Source: an uncultured bacterium
Lineage (GTDB): Bacteria > Desulfobacterota > Binatia > HRBIN30
Reading direction: 5' to 3'
Assembly: GCA_937975525.1 (NCBI GenBank)
Contig: CALJUJ010000511.1
Location: 1-7,128 of the forward strand
Length of the DNA: 7,128 nt
The notes below the pieces were generated by a model. The model was given only the letters and a program-made list of their open reading frames with translations, made no database searches and was not told where the DNA came from. Shown piece after piece: positions 1 to 5,520 of this stretch; within the stretch, counting starts at the first letter, position 1; every line of letters begins with the position of its first letter. The position numbers were made by a program, and so were the translations under genes.

Positions 1-1508
1 AGCGGAGGGGCATCGTCGTTGCCGATGTAGACGTCGAGGTCGCCGTCGCGGTCGTAGTCGAAGACGAGAAGGCCCTTGCCGGCTGCGGTAGACGTCGTTC
101 CTGCGCGCTCGGAGACCTCCTCCATCACCCCGTTGCGGTTCTCCCACAGGCGCATCGGATCGGTGCGGAAGGGCGAGTTCGCGGGTGCCTCGTCGAGGGT
201 GCCGTTGGTCATGATCAGGTCGAGATCCCGGTCGTTGTCGAAGTCGAAGAACGCGGCTCCCCAGCCCCAGAAGCCGTTGCGGACGCCGGCCGCGTCGGTC
301 GCGTCCTCGAAACGTCGCCCACCGAGGTTGCGGTACAGGCGGTTGCCAGTCGTGCCCCAGCCGCAAACGAAAGGCGAAGAGAGGCACCGCGGATCCGTCT
401 CGAAGATCGAGGTGACGAACCAATCGAGGCGGCCATCGCTGTCGAAGTCGCCAATGGCCGATCCCATGCCGTTCTCGTCCGTGCCCACCCCGGCGGCCTC
501 TGTCCCATCGAGAAAGGTGCCGTCTCCCTGGTTCCAAAAAAGCCGGCTGGTGCCGAAGTCGGAAGTGACGGCGAGATCGGGCCAACCGTCGTCGTCCAGG
601 TCGACGAAGCGCGATGCGAACGAGAGTGGCACGACCAGCTCGGACGAGCCGAACGGATCGGCGTCGAGAACGACGCCGGCCGCAACGGTGACGTCGTCGA
701 AGTACCCGGGCTGCTCGGCGCCGCGGTTGCGCAACAGGCGTGCATGCGATTCGGCGCCTTCGAGGCCGGCGAGGCTGCCGCTCCACTCGGTGGTGTGGAT
801 GTCGAGGTAGCCGTCGCGGTCGTAGTCGCCGAACGTAACGCTCATGCCGCGGTGCTCGAACTCGGTGGCGACGGCCGCTCCTCGTTCGATCCCCTCTTCG
901 CGAAAGCCGCCGTCGCCGTCGTTGACGAACAGGTAGAACCGCCTCTCGTCCTCGCCGTTCGCGGTCAGGTAGAGGTCGAGGTCCCCGTCGTTGTCGATGT
1001 CTCCCCAGGCCGGGCCGACCGCGCCCAGCTCGGGAAGCTCGAGTCCGGCTGCATCCGTGGCGTCGACGAAGGTCCCGTCGCCGCGATTGCGGTATAGAGA
1101 TCCCCGGGTGCGGCGATCGACCACGATGAGATCGATCCAGCCGTCACCGTCGTAGTCGCCGGCAGCGGCGCTGGTCGCCGGCAGGCCCCCGAAGTCGACG
1201 CCCGCGGCTTGGCTCACCTCGGTGAACGCGGCCGCGCAGCCCCGCAAGGCGGCGTCGATGGCGGCCACCAACTCGTCGACGCGGACTTCCCCGTCTTCGT
1301 CCCGGTCGGCGGCCGCGCACGCCGTGACCGGCTGGTTGCCGATGGCGATGGCCAGCGCCGTCACGATCTCGTCGACCGTGACCGAACCGTCCATGCCGCA
1401 ATCGCCGGGGCACGCCGCAGCGGGGCGCGCTGCGAGCGTTGCGACCGCGAGGAGTCCCATTGCGACCCAACGAAGCCGCTGGCGGCGAGACGAGGACGAC
1501 AGGCGCAT
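1..1508 (-). CDS. Secreted FG-GAP/VCBS repeat (CRTAC1-like) protein with N-terminal dockerin-like EF-hand pair; C-terminus off window
   Basis: The visible 502 residues are open to the window edge. Residues 1-32 look like a signal peptide: a basic n-region (RRQRLRW), a hydrophobic stretch (VAMGLLAVATLAA) and an AAA/C-type cleavage region. Two 12-residue EF-hand/dockerin-like loops follow: 36-47 (D36, D40, E47) and 68-79 (D68, D70, D72, E79), framed by Cys33, 37, 64 and 91. Seven FG-GAP calcium-loop repeats of the form D-x-D-x-D-G-x-x-D begin near residues 117, 169, 227, 302, 353, 421 and 483. They are interleaved with LYRN.GDGTF.D.T..AGV strands typical of CRTAC1/ASPIC-UnbV proteins. In the sixth loop Arg replaces the usual Gly (DNDRDLD). 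Families of this fold are exported beta-propellers, often in binding or adhesion; the ligand here is unknown. An ASPIC/UnbV domain often ends such proteins but would lie outside the window. The ATG at 1508 is chosen because it gives the complete signal peptide; an internal ATG at residue 17 would remove the basic n-region. Fold confidence is high, function unknown. Confidence 0.9.
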   Translation of the reverse strand, partial: MRLSSSSRRQRLRWVAMGLLAVATLAARPAAACPGDCGMDGSVTVDEIVTALAIAIGNQPVTACAAADRDEDGEVRVDELVAAIDAALRGCAAAFTEVSQAAGVDFGGLPATSAAAGDYDGDGWIDLIVVDRRTRGSLYRNRGDGTFVDATDAAGLELPELGAVGPAWGDIDNDGDLDLYLTANGEDERRFYLFVNDGDGGFREEGIERGAAVATEFEHRGMSVTFGDYDRDGYLDIHTTEWSGSLAGLEGAESHARLLRNRGAEQPGYFDDVTVAAGVVLDADPFGSSELVVPLSFASRFVDLDDDGWPDLAVTSDFGTSRLFWNQGDGTFLDGTEAAGVGTDENGMGSAIGDFDSDGRLDWFVTSIFETDPRCLSSPFVCGWGTTGNRLYRNLGGRRFEDATDAAGVRNGFWGWGAAFFDFDNDRDLDLIMTNGTLDEAPANSPFRTDPMRLWENRNGVMEEVSERAGTTSTAAGKGLLVFDYDRDGDLDVYIGNDDAPP

Positions 1509-1513
1509 GCCCC

Positions 1514-1543
1514 ATTGTAGGCTGGCTGGTGGAGGTCTTTGAA
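1514..1543 (-). promoter_or_regulatory. Candidate sigma70-type promoter, possibly leaderless
   Basis: On the minus strand a TACAAT hexamer (1519-1514, five of six matches to TATAAT) lies 18 bases after TTCAAA (1543-1538, four of six matches to TTGACA). Transcription would begin about seven bases after the -10 box, at or next to the ATG at 1508. No clear Shine-Dalgarno sequence precedes that ATG; only GGGGC touches it. The site would give the FG-GAP gene its own promoter, independent of the release-factor gene upstream. This is inferred from sequence matches alone. Confidence 0.4.
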
Positions 1544-1570
1544 GCACGAGATCACCTCGCGTCGACGTCG

Positions 1571-1587
1571 GGCGACTAGTCGTCGCC
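1571..1587 (-). terminator. Short hairpin containing the release-factor stop codon
   Basis: GGCGAC and GTCGCC form a perfect 6-bp stem around a 5-base loop. The minus-strand TAG stop of the release-factor gene (1578-1576) overlaps the loop and stem. No T-run follows on the minus strand, so it is not a classical intrinsic terminator. It could instead stall the ribosome, protect the 3' end, or be a chance result of high GC. Confidence 0.25.
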
Positions 1588-1989
1588 GCTACGGACGGGA
1601 GCACGCTGGCCCTTGATCTCGGCGCGATGGTGCTTGTCGCGGAGGATCTTCTCCTTGGCGCGCCGCGAGCGGCGCCGCTTCTGGCGACGGATCCGGGCGA
1701 CGCGCTGGGCTTCGCGGCTCGCCTCGCCGAGGCGCTCGGACTCGATCCGGTCGGCGAGCATGCGCCGCGCCAGAAAGCGATTCATCGCCTGCGAGCGGCC
1801 GTCCTGGCACTTCACCGAGGTTCCGGACGGGACGTGGACCAGCACGACACAGGTTGCGACCTTGTTGACGTTCTGGCCGCCCTTGCCGCCCGACCGCACG
1901 AATGTCTCCTCGAGATCACTCTCGACGATTCCGAGGCTCTCGAGTCGTTCGGCGAGCTCGCGCTGCTTTTCCGTGGATACCGGAAACAT
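1576..1989 (-). CDS. RF-1 (GGQ) domain peptide chain release factor-like protein, probable ribosome rescue factor
   Basis: The 137-residue protein is a stand-alone GGQ domain without the codon-recognition domains of RF1/RF2. The core motif SGGKGGQNVNK is at residues 33-43, with the catalytic GGQ at 37-39. It continues into a strand with CVVLVHVPSG (47-56) and the conserved KCQDGRSQ.MNR segment (60-71). The C-terminus from about 96 to 129 is very basic (RRQKRRRSRRAKEK), as in ArfB and mitochondrial MTRFR, where such a tail enters the mRNA channel or binds rRNA. Family knowledge: these proteins hydrolyse peptidyl-tRNA on stalled ribosomes. Sequence around the GGQ and RSQ motifs resembles the MTRFR (C12orf65)-like group more than E. 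coli ArfB, so I give no symbol. The ATG at 1989 is chosen because the frame's longer start at 2166 would run deep into the divergent kinase gene and adds an unconserved-looking stretch. A weak GGTGA precedes it. Confidence 0.88.
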   Translation of the reverse strand: MFPVSTEKQRELAERLESLGIVESDLEETFVRSGGKGGQNVNKVATCVVLVHVPSGTSVKCQDGRSQAMNRFLARRMLADRIESERLGEASREAQRVARIRRQKRRRSRRAKEKILRDKHHRAEIKGQRAPVRSGDD

Positions 1990-2080
1990 CGAATCACCGA
2001 TGCGAGTTTGACCTTTCGCTGCTGCCTTGCCAACTGCGCGCCGCCTTTGCGCCCGGGCGCTGCTCCGATACAGAGAATTG
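1990..2080. promoter_or_regulatory. Divergent intergenic region with a 12-bp GC palindrome
   Basis: These 91 bases separate the divergent starts of the release-factor gene (minus) and the ROK kinase (plus), so promoters for both should lie here. On the plus strand TTGACC (2008-2013) is a good -35 match but has no good -10 at normal spacing. On the minus strand TTGGCA (2033-2028) is a -35 candidate followed 17 bases later by a weak CAAACT. GCGCCCGGGCGC at 2049-2060 is a perfect 12-base palindrome, 20 bases before the kinase ATG, and could be an operator. None of these elements is firm. Confidence 0.35.
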
Positions 2081-2980
2081 ATGGGCGCGAAGATCGGGCA
2101 GCGGATCGGCATCGACCTCGGCGGTACCAAGGTCGAGGGCGCGGTTCTCGACGGTAGCGGCGCCATCGTTCGGCGCGAGCGCGTTCCGACCTGTCGCGAG
2201 CGCGGCTATGATCACATCTGCGGTGCCGTCGCCGATCTCGTCTACCATCTGCGCCACCATGCTCCGCAGCTGCGCCATCTCGGCGTCGGTGCACCGGGCG
2301 CGATCTCGGCGGTGACCGGAGCGGTGAAGAACTCCAACACGACCTGTCTCAATGGTCGGCCGCTGCGCGACGATCTGGAGGCACGGACCGGACTGCCGGT
2401 CGTCCTCGAGAACGACGCGAACTGTTTCGCCCTCGCCGAGGCGACCCTGGGAGCCGCGAGGGGCGCGCGACTCGCCTTCGGTGTGATCCTCGGGACCGGT
2501 GTCGGGGGTGGCCTCGTGATCGACGGACGCGTGCACGCCGGCAACCAACGGATCGCCGGCGAGTGGGGACACCACTCGATCGATCCCGAGGGGCCGCCTT
2601 GCTACTGCGGACAACGCGGCTGCGTCGAGGCGCTGATCTCGGGACCGGCCGTCGTGCGCGCCTACCGTGAGGCGGGCGGCGACGCGGCGGACATGGCGGC
2701 CCTGGTGGCGGCGAGTCGCGCCGGCGAAACGCGCGCGCTGGCGGCCATGGCGGCCTTCCTCGATCGATACGGCAGGGCGCTGGCGAATCTGATCGACATT
2801 CTCGATCCCGACGTCGTCGTTCTCGGTGGCGGCTTGTCGAACATCGACGAGCTCTACGCCGCCGGACGCGAGGCGGTGGCTCGCTACGTCTTCAACGACG
2901 AGCTGCGAACCCCGATCGTCCGCCACGAGCTCGGGGACTCGGCCGGGGTCATCGGTGCCGCGCTGCTGCCGCCACGCTAG
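2081..2980 (+). CDS. mak: ROK-family sugar kinase, Mak fructokinase-like
   Basis: The 299-residue protein is a complete ROK kinase of usual length; E. coli Mak is about 302. The N-terminal ATP phosphate-binding motif DLGGTK is at 12-17. The sugar-binding and catalytic segment ENDANC is at 110-115, with catalytic base Asp112. The phosphate loop GTGVGGG is at 138-144, EWGH at 161-164, and the ROK zinc motif C174-x-C176-G-x-x-G-C181-x-E183 is intact, with His164 as the fourth zinc ligand. LDPDVVVLGGGLSN (241-254) is the adenosine-side motif. The segments VKNSNTTCLNG and VFNDELRTP near GDSAGV.GAA resemble Mak more than NagK or glucokinase, so ATP-dependent fructose phosphorylation in the cytoplasm is the best guess; glucose, mannose or N-acetylglucosamine remain possible. 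The ATG at 2081 is preferred over an in-frame ATG at 2027, which would add 18 unconserved residues and use up the divergent promoter region. No sugar transporter or regulator gene adjoins it. Confidence 0.88.
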   Translation: MGAKIGQRIGIDLGGTKVEGAVLDGSGAIVRRERVPTCRERGYDHICGAVADLVYHLRHHAPQLRHLGVGAPGAISAVTGAVKNSNTTCLNGRPLRDDLEARTGLPVVLENDANCFALAEATLGAARGARLAFGVILGTGVGGGLVIDGRVHAGNQRIAGEWGHHSIDPEGPPCYCGQRGCVEALISGPAVVRAYREAGGDAADMAALVAASRAGETRALAAMAAFLDRYGRALANLIDILDPDVVVLGGGLSNIDELYAAGREAVARYVFNDELRTPIVRHELGDSAGVIGAALLPPR

Positions 2981-2989
2981 TGCGGCGGC
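2968..2989. terminator. Candidate bidirectional hairpin between convergent genes
   Basis: GCCGC and CAC pair with GTG and GCGGC around the loop GCTA, with a two-base bulge; a simple 6-bp GCCGCC/GGCGGC pairing is the alternative. The kinase TAG stop (2978-2980) lies in the loop and inner stem. The minus-strand trmB stop is only seven bases away. The convergent position fits a shared terminator, but no T-tract is present on either strand. Confidence 0.3.
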
Positions 2990-2995
2990 TGCTGG

Positions 2996-3565
2996 TCAGC
3001 GGATACGTTCGAACACGGCGTCGCGGATGCTCGCTCCACGGGCCAGGCCCTTCTTCTCGAACGCCGTCAGGCCGACGCGCGGTGAGCACAAGTCGGGACG
3101 TCGCGACAGGCGCGAATGCGCGTCGACGGCGGCCAGCATCCGGTCCATGACTTCGTCGACGTCGGTGGCCAGGTAGAGCCGGCCGCCGGGCTCCAGCGTA
3201 CGCTCGAGCGCTGCGGCGAATTCCGGCGTGAAGTAGCGGCGTCGGAAATGCCGTCGCTTCCACCACGGGTCAGGGAAGTAGATGTGGTAGGCCCTGACCG
3301 AGGCGTCGGGGACGACGTGGATGACGACGCAGCCGGCGTCGGCGGCGAGGATGCGTGTGTTGGCTAGCCCGCGCGCCTCGACGTCGGCGACCAGGCGGTC
3401 GGCGCGCCGATAGGCGCGCTCGATGCCGAAGAAGTTCGTCGCCGGCGCGGCCGCCGCGGCGTGCAGAATGAAAGTGCCCGTGCCGCAGCCGATCTCGACT
3501 TCGACGGCGCGCTCGTTGCCGAACACGTATTGCCAGAGCGGGTCGGAGCCTGCTGTCGCGGCCAT
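2996..3565 (-). CDS. trmB: tRNA (guanine-N7-)-methyltransferase
   Basis: The 189-residue protein makes m7G46 in tRNA variable loops using S-adenosylmethionine. The SAM-binding motif VEIGCGTGTF is at 23-32, followed by FFGIER (45-50) for the next SAM contact and ILAADA (72-77). The family signature HIYFPDPWWKRRHFRRR is at 94-110, with the catalytic-region Asp99. LATDVDEVM (132-140) and TAFEKKG (167-173) match the conserved ATD and T.FE..G segments near the C-terminus. It is shorter than E. coli TrmB (239) or B. subtilis TrmB (about 213): the usual N-terminal extension before the Rossmann core is almost absent. Two adjacent ATGs occur at 3568 and 3565; the second is chosen because it is six bases from the GAGG. 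Upstream in the same frame there is only unrelated sequence overlapping the SDR gene. It is the last gene of the minus-strand run, eight bases after the pteridine-reductase-like SDR stop. Confidence 0.93.
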   Translation of the reverse strand: MAATAGSDPLWQYVFGNERAVEVEIGCGTGTFILHAAAAAPATNFFGIERAYRRADRLVADVEARGLANTRILAADAGCVVIHVVPDASVRAYHIYFPDPWWKRRHFRRRYFTPEFAAALERTLEPGGRLYLATDVDEVMDRMLAAVDAHSRLSRRPDLCSPRVGLTAFEKKGLARGASIRDAVFERIR

Positions 3566-3571
3566 CATCGT

Positions 3572-3576
3572 CCTCA
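3572..3576 (-). promoter_or_regulatory. trmB ribosome binding site fused to the upstream stop codon
   Basis: On the minus strand TGAGG combines the TGA stop of the SDR gene (3576-3574) with a GAGG Shine-Dalgarno (3575-3572). Spacing is three bases to the ATG at 3568 and six to the ATG at 3565, which favours the second. The arrangement suggests translational coupling between the SDR and trmB. Confidence 0.6.
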
Positions 3577-4308
3577 CGCGGCGAGGCTGCGGCCACCGTC
3601 TACGGGGAGCAGCACACCGGTGATGTAGTCGTTCTCGACCAGGGCGAGAACGGCGTCGGCGATGTTCTGCGGATGGCCCTCGCGGCGCAGCAACGTGCGG
3701 GCGATCTCGCGCTCGCGGGCTGCGTCGTCGAAGTCGTCGGGGAAGACGATCGGGCCGGGTGCGATCGCGTTGACGCGAACTGCAGGCGCGAGTTCCTTCG
3801 CGAGGCCTCGGGTGAGCGCGACGATACCCGCCTTGGCGATCGAATACGGCAGGTAGCCTCGCCACGGACGCTCGGCGGCGGTATCGGCGATGTTGACGAT
3901 TGCCCCGTCTCCCTGGTCGCGCATCCAACGCCCGAAACGAAGCGCGGGGTGGCGCGCCGCGTGCAGGTTGTTGTCGATCATGTCGTCCCAGTCGGCTTCC
4001 TCGAGCGTGTCGACCGGGGTGCGACGAAAGGTGCTGGCGTTGTTGACGAGAACGTCGGCGCGGCCGAACGCATCGAGGGTTGCGGTGAACAGGCGCTCGG
4101 CATCGGCTGCGAGCGACAAGTCTCCGCCGACGGCGATGGCGCTGCCGCCGCGATCGCGGATCGATGCGACGGTGTCTTCGGCGGCGCCCGCCGAGCTGCG
4201 GTAGTGGACCACCACCGAGGCGCCGCGCGCCGCAAGTGAATGCGCGATCGTCGCACCGATGCGCCGCGCAGCGCCGGTGACGACGGCCGCCTTGCCGACG
4301 AGATCCAC
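3574..4308 (-). CDS. SDR oxidoreductase of the pteridine reductase (PTR1/FolM) type
   Basis: The 244-residue protein is a single-domain short-chain dehydrogenase/reductase. The dinucleotide loop is TGAARRIG (11-18), in which Arg16 replaces the second glycine of the usual TGxxxGxG. Arg37 in HYRSS (35-39) favours NADPH. NNAS is at 89-92 and NNL at 113-115. The catalytic set is Asp142, Tyr155 and Lys159: the usual SDR serine is Asp, at the normal 13-residue spacing before Tyr. The Arg-loop plus the Asp/Tyr/Lys triad is the hallmark of Leishmania PTR1 and bacterial FolM-like pteridine reductases, which reduce dihydropterins or dihydrofolate. The C-terminal YITG..L.VDGGRSL is standard for SDRs. 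The start is a GTG at 4308, 19 bases after the preceding SDR stop; there is no strong Shine-Dalgarno. The cytoplasmic pterin reductase role is inferred from the active site; the true substrate could differ. No folate biosynthesis genes are visible beside it. Confidence 0.85.
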   Translation of the reverse strand: MDLVGKAAVVTGAARRIGATIAHSLAARGASVVVHYRSSAGAAEDTVASIRDRGGSAIAVGGDLSLAADAERLFTATLDAFGRADVLVNNASTFRRTPVDTLEEADWDDMIDNNLHAARHPALRFGRWMRDQGDGAIVNIADTAAERPWRGYLPYSIAKAGIVALTRGLAKELAPAVRVNAIAPGPIVFPDDFDDAAREREIARTLLRREGHPQNIADAVLALVENDYITGVLLPVDGGRSLAA

Positions 4309-4320
4309 GGCTTGGGTTCG

Positions 4321-4339
4321 CCCGCCGTCACGCGGCGGG
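4321..4339 (-). other. Perfect 7-bp hairpin with a stop codon in its loop, between the two SDR genes
   Basis: CCCGCCG and CGGCGGG pair perfectly around the minus-strand loop CGTGA, which holds the TGA stop (4330-4328) of the upstream SDR gene. The stem ends 12 bases before the GTG start of the next gene. A ribosome terminating there would melt it, so it could link translation of the two genes. It could also be a high-GC coincidence. Confidence 0.35.
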
Positions 4340-5068
4340 TGTCCTCACTTCCGGGTCGAACTGAGGTTCGAGAATCACTTCGGACGGGCAGGCCTGCGCT
4401 GGGCTGAGGGCGACCTGCACGACGACGTCGGCGACGTCCTCGGGGCGCAGGAACTTCCCGCGGTCGACCTTCTTGTTCTCCGGGATGAACTCCGTATCCA
4501 CGTAGCCGGGGCAAATCGCCGTCACCTTGACTCCGCTGTTGCGGACCTCCCGAAACAACGTATGCGAGAACGCCAGCAAACCGGCTTTGGCGGCGGCGTA
4601 TGCGGCTTCTCCGGGACGGGCCCGGCGTGCGGCGACCGAGGCGATGTTGACGACGAGGCCGCGTCGGTGGACGAGCATGTCCGGCAGGAGCATTCGACTG
4701 AGCACCATGGGCGCGCGCAGGCAGGTGGCGAGCATGCGGTCCCATTCCGAAATCGCCGCCTTGCCGTGCATCGTCCGCGGCGGCGCGACGCCGGCGCCGT
4801 TGACGAGAATCGAGACGCTGCCGAGCTGGACGACGGCGCGTTGCAGCGCTTCCTCGAGTCGGATGTCGTCGGTGATGTCGACTTCGAGGACCAACGGCCG
4901 CGTGCCGTGCAGCGCGACCTCGCGAGCGACCGACTCGAGCGCCGTGGCGTCGCGAGCGATCAGGGCGACGTCGGCGCCGTTCTCGGCGAGCCTCAGGGCC
5001 GTCGCCCTACCGATGCCACGGCTCGCTCCGGTGACGACGGCGACGTGCTTGCTCAGCGGTCGTTCCAT
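4328..5068 (-). CDS. Classical SDR-family NAD(P)-dependent oxidoreductase (FabG-like), substrate unknown
   Basis: The 246-residue Rossmann protein has a standard TGASRGIG cofactor loop (13-20), an ARD segment (38-40) whose Arg39 suggests NADP(H), and NGAG (90-93) in place of NNAG. The catalytic Ser144 (NIAS), Tyr157 and Lys161 (YAAAK) are present at normal spacing. The fourth tetrad residue, Asn in the usual VNL helix segment, is Cys116 (TCLRAP). CPGYVDTEF (186-194) is the substrate-loop motif. The C-terminus (EPQFDPEVRTPAA) lacks the common VDGG.. ending. These enzymes reduce ketones or oxidise secondary alcohols in the cytoplasm; sequence does not reveal the substrate. The ATG at 5068 has only a weak ribosome binding site and lies 41 bases after the upstream hypothetical gene. 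It was probably not produced by recent duplication of the neighbouring SDR, since the two differ in cofactor loop, active site and C-terminus. Confidence 0.9.
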   Translation of the reverse strand: MERPLSKHVAVVTGASRGIGRATALRLAENGADVALIARDATALESVAREVALHGTRPLVLEVDITDDIRLEEALQRAVVQLGSVSILVNGAGVAPPRTMHGKAAISEWDRMLATCLRAPMVLSRMLLPDMLVHRRGLVVNIASVAARRARPGEAAYAAAKAGLLAFSHTLFREVRNSGVKVTAICPGYVDTEFIPENKKVDRGKFLRPEDVADVVVQVALSPAQACPSEVILEPQFDPEVRTPAA

Positions 5069-5109
5069 GGCGTCGTTCTAGCAAAGGCGCTGATCACGAT
5101 CCACGCGCG

Positions 5110-5520
5110 CTACGGGGACGGCACGCGCGGCAGCGGGGTGATGCGTCGCACGGCCTCGATCAGCTCGGCGAGCTCGGCGTCGGTGACGATCTCCGGCGCA
5201 AACGGCGGAACGGCAGCGCCTGCAGGCGCAGGCGGCGCCGGAGGAATCGTCGGGTGCGGATCGGTGGGTTCCGGGCCTGGCTGGACCTGCACCGTCGGCG
5301 ACGACGGCGTGAGGGGTGGCAACGGCGTCGCGGTGGGCGAGAGCGGCGTGGCGTCGGTGCCCAGCGCTCGAATCAATGCGTCGAGCGTGACGTCGGTCGT
5401 GGCGGGCTCGCCCGCCTCGGCCGCGGCGCGTGCGGTGGTTGCCAGCACCACGCCGAGGAGCGCGCCCCGGCCGACTTGCCGCAGGCCAGTCCTCAGTCGT
5501 CGCCTCGCGGCGTCCGACAT
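5110..5520 (-). CDS. Hypothetical exported proline-rich protein
   Basis: I do not recognise this 136-residue protein. Residues 1-34 look like a Sec signal peptide: a basic n-region (RRRLRTGLRQVGR), a hydrophobic core (GALLGVVLATTA) and an ARA-A cleavage site. A short possibly helical segment (about 43-54) leads into a low-complexity Pro/Thr/Ser region (about 58-108; PTATPLPPLTPSSPT, PPAPPAPAG) with no cysteine. The C-terminal part contains a short amphipathic-looking segment (DAELAELIEAVRRI, 114-127) and ends in PLPRVPSP. Its start overlaps the end of the malic enzyme gene by 28 bases in another frame, preceded by a weak GGTGG. The frame has no stop for hundreds of codons upstream, so openness alone is not evidence of coding; the signal peptide, the placement in the only gap between genes and the following start support it. 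It may be a surface or periplasmic linker protein. Confidence 0.6.
   Translation of the reverse strand: MSDAARRRLRTGLRQVGRGALLGVVLATTARAAAEAGEPATTDVTLDALIRALGTDATPLSPTATPLPPLTPSSPTVQVQPGPEPTDPHPTIPPAPPAPAGAAVPPFAPEIVTDAELAELIEAVRRITPLPRVPSP

Noticed and set aside
76..1097. Plus-strand open frames (76-810 and 744-1097) over the FG-GAP gene
   Set aside because: They are antisense readings of the repeated Asp/Gly calcium loops on the minus strand, giving Ser/Arg- and Val/Glu-rich sequence without motifs.
1990..2166. Upstream ATG at 2166 for the release-factor-like protein
   Set aside because: It would overlap the divergent kinase gene by 86 bases and adds about 59 residues unlike the family.
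1994..2926. Minus-strand 310-codon open frame opposite the ROK kinase
   Set aside because: The plus strand has an intact ROK kinase with DLGGTK, ENDAN and zinc motifs; the minus frame is its shadow.
3574..5068. Tandem SDR genes as a recent duplication
   Set aside because: The two proteins differ in cofactor loop (TGAARRIG against TGASRGIG), catalytic residue (Asp against Ser) and C-terminus, so they belong to separate SDR groups.
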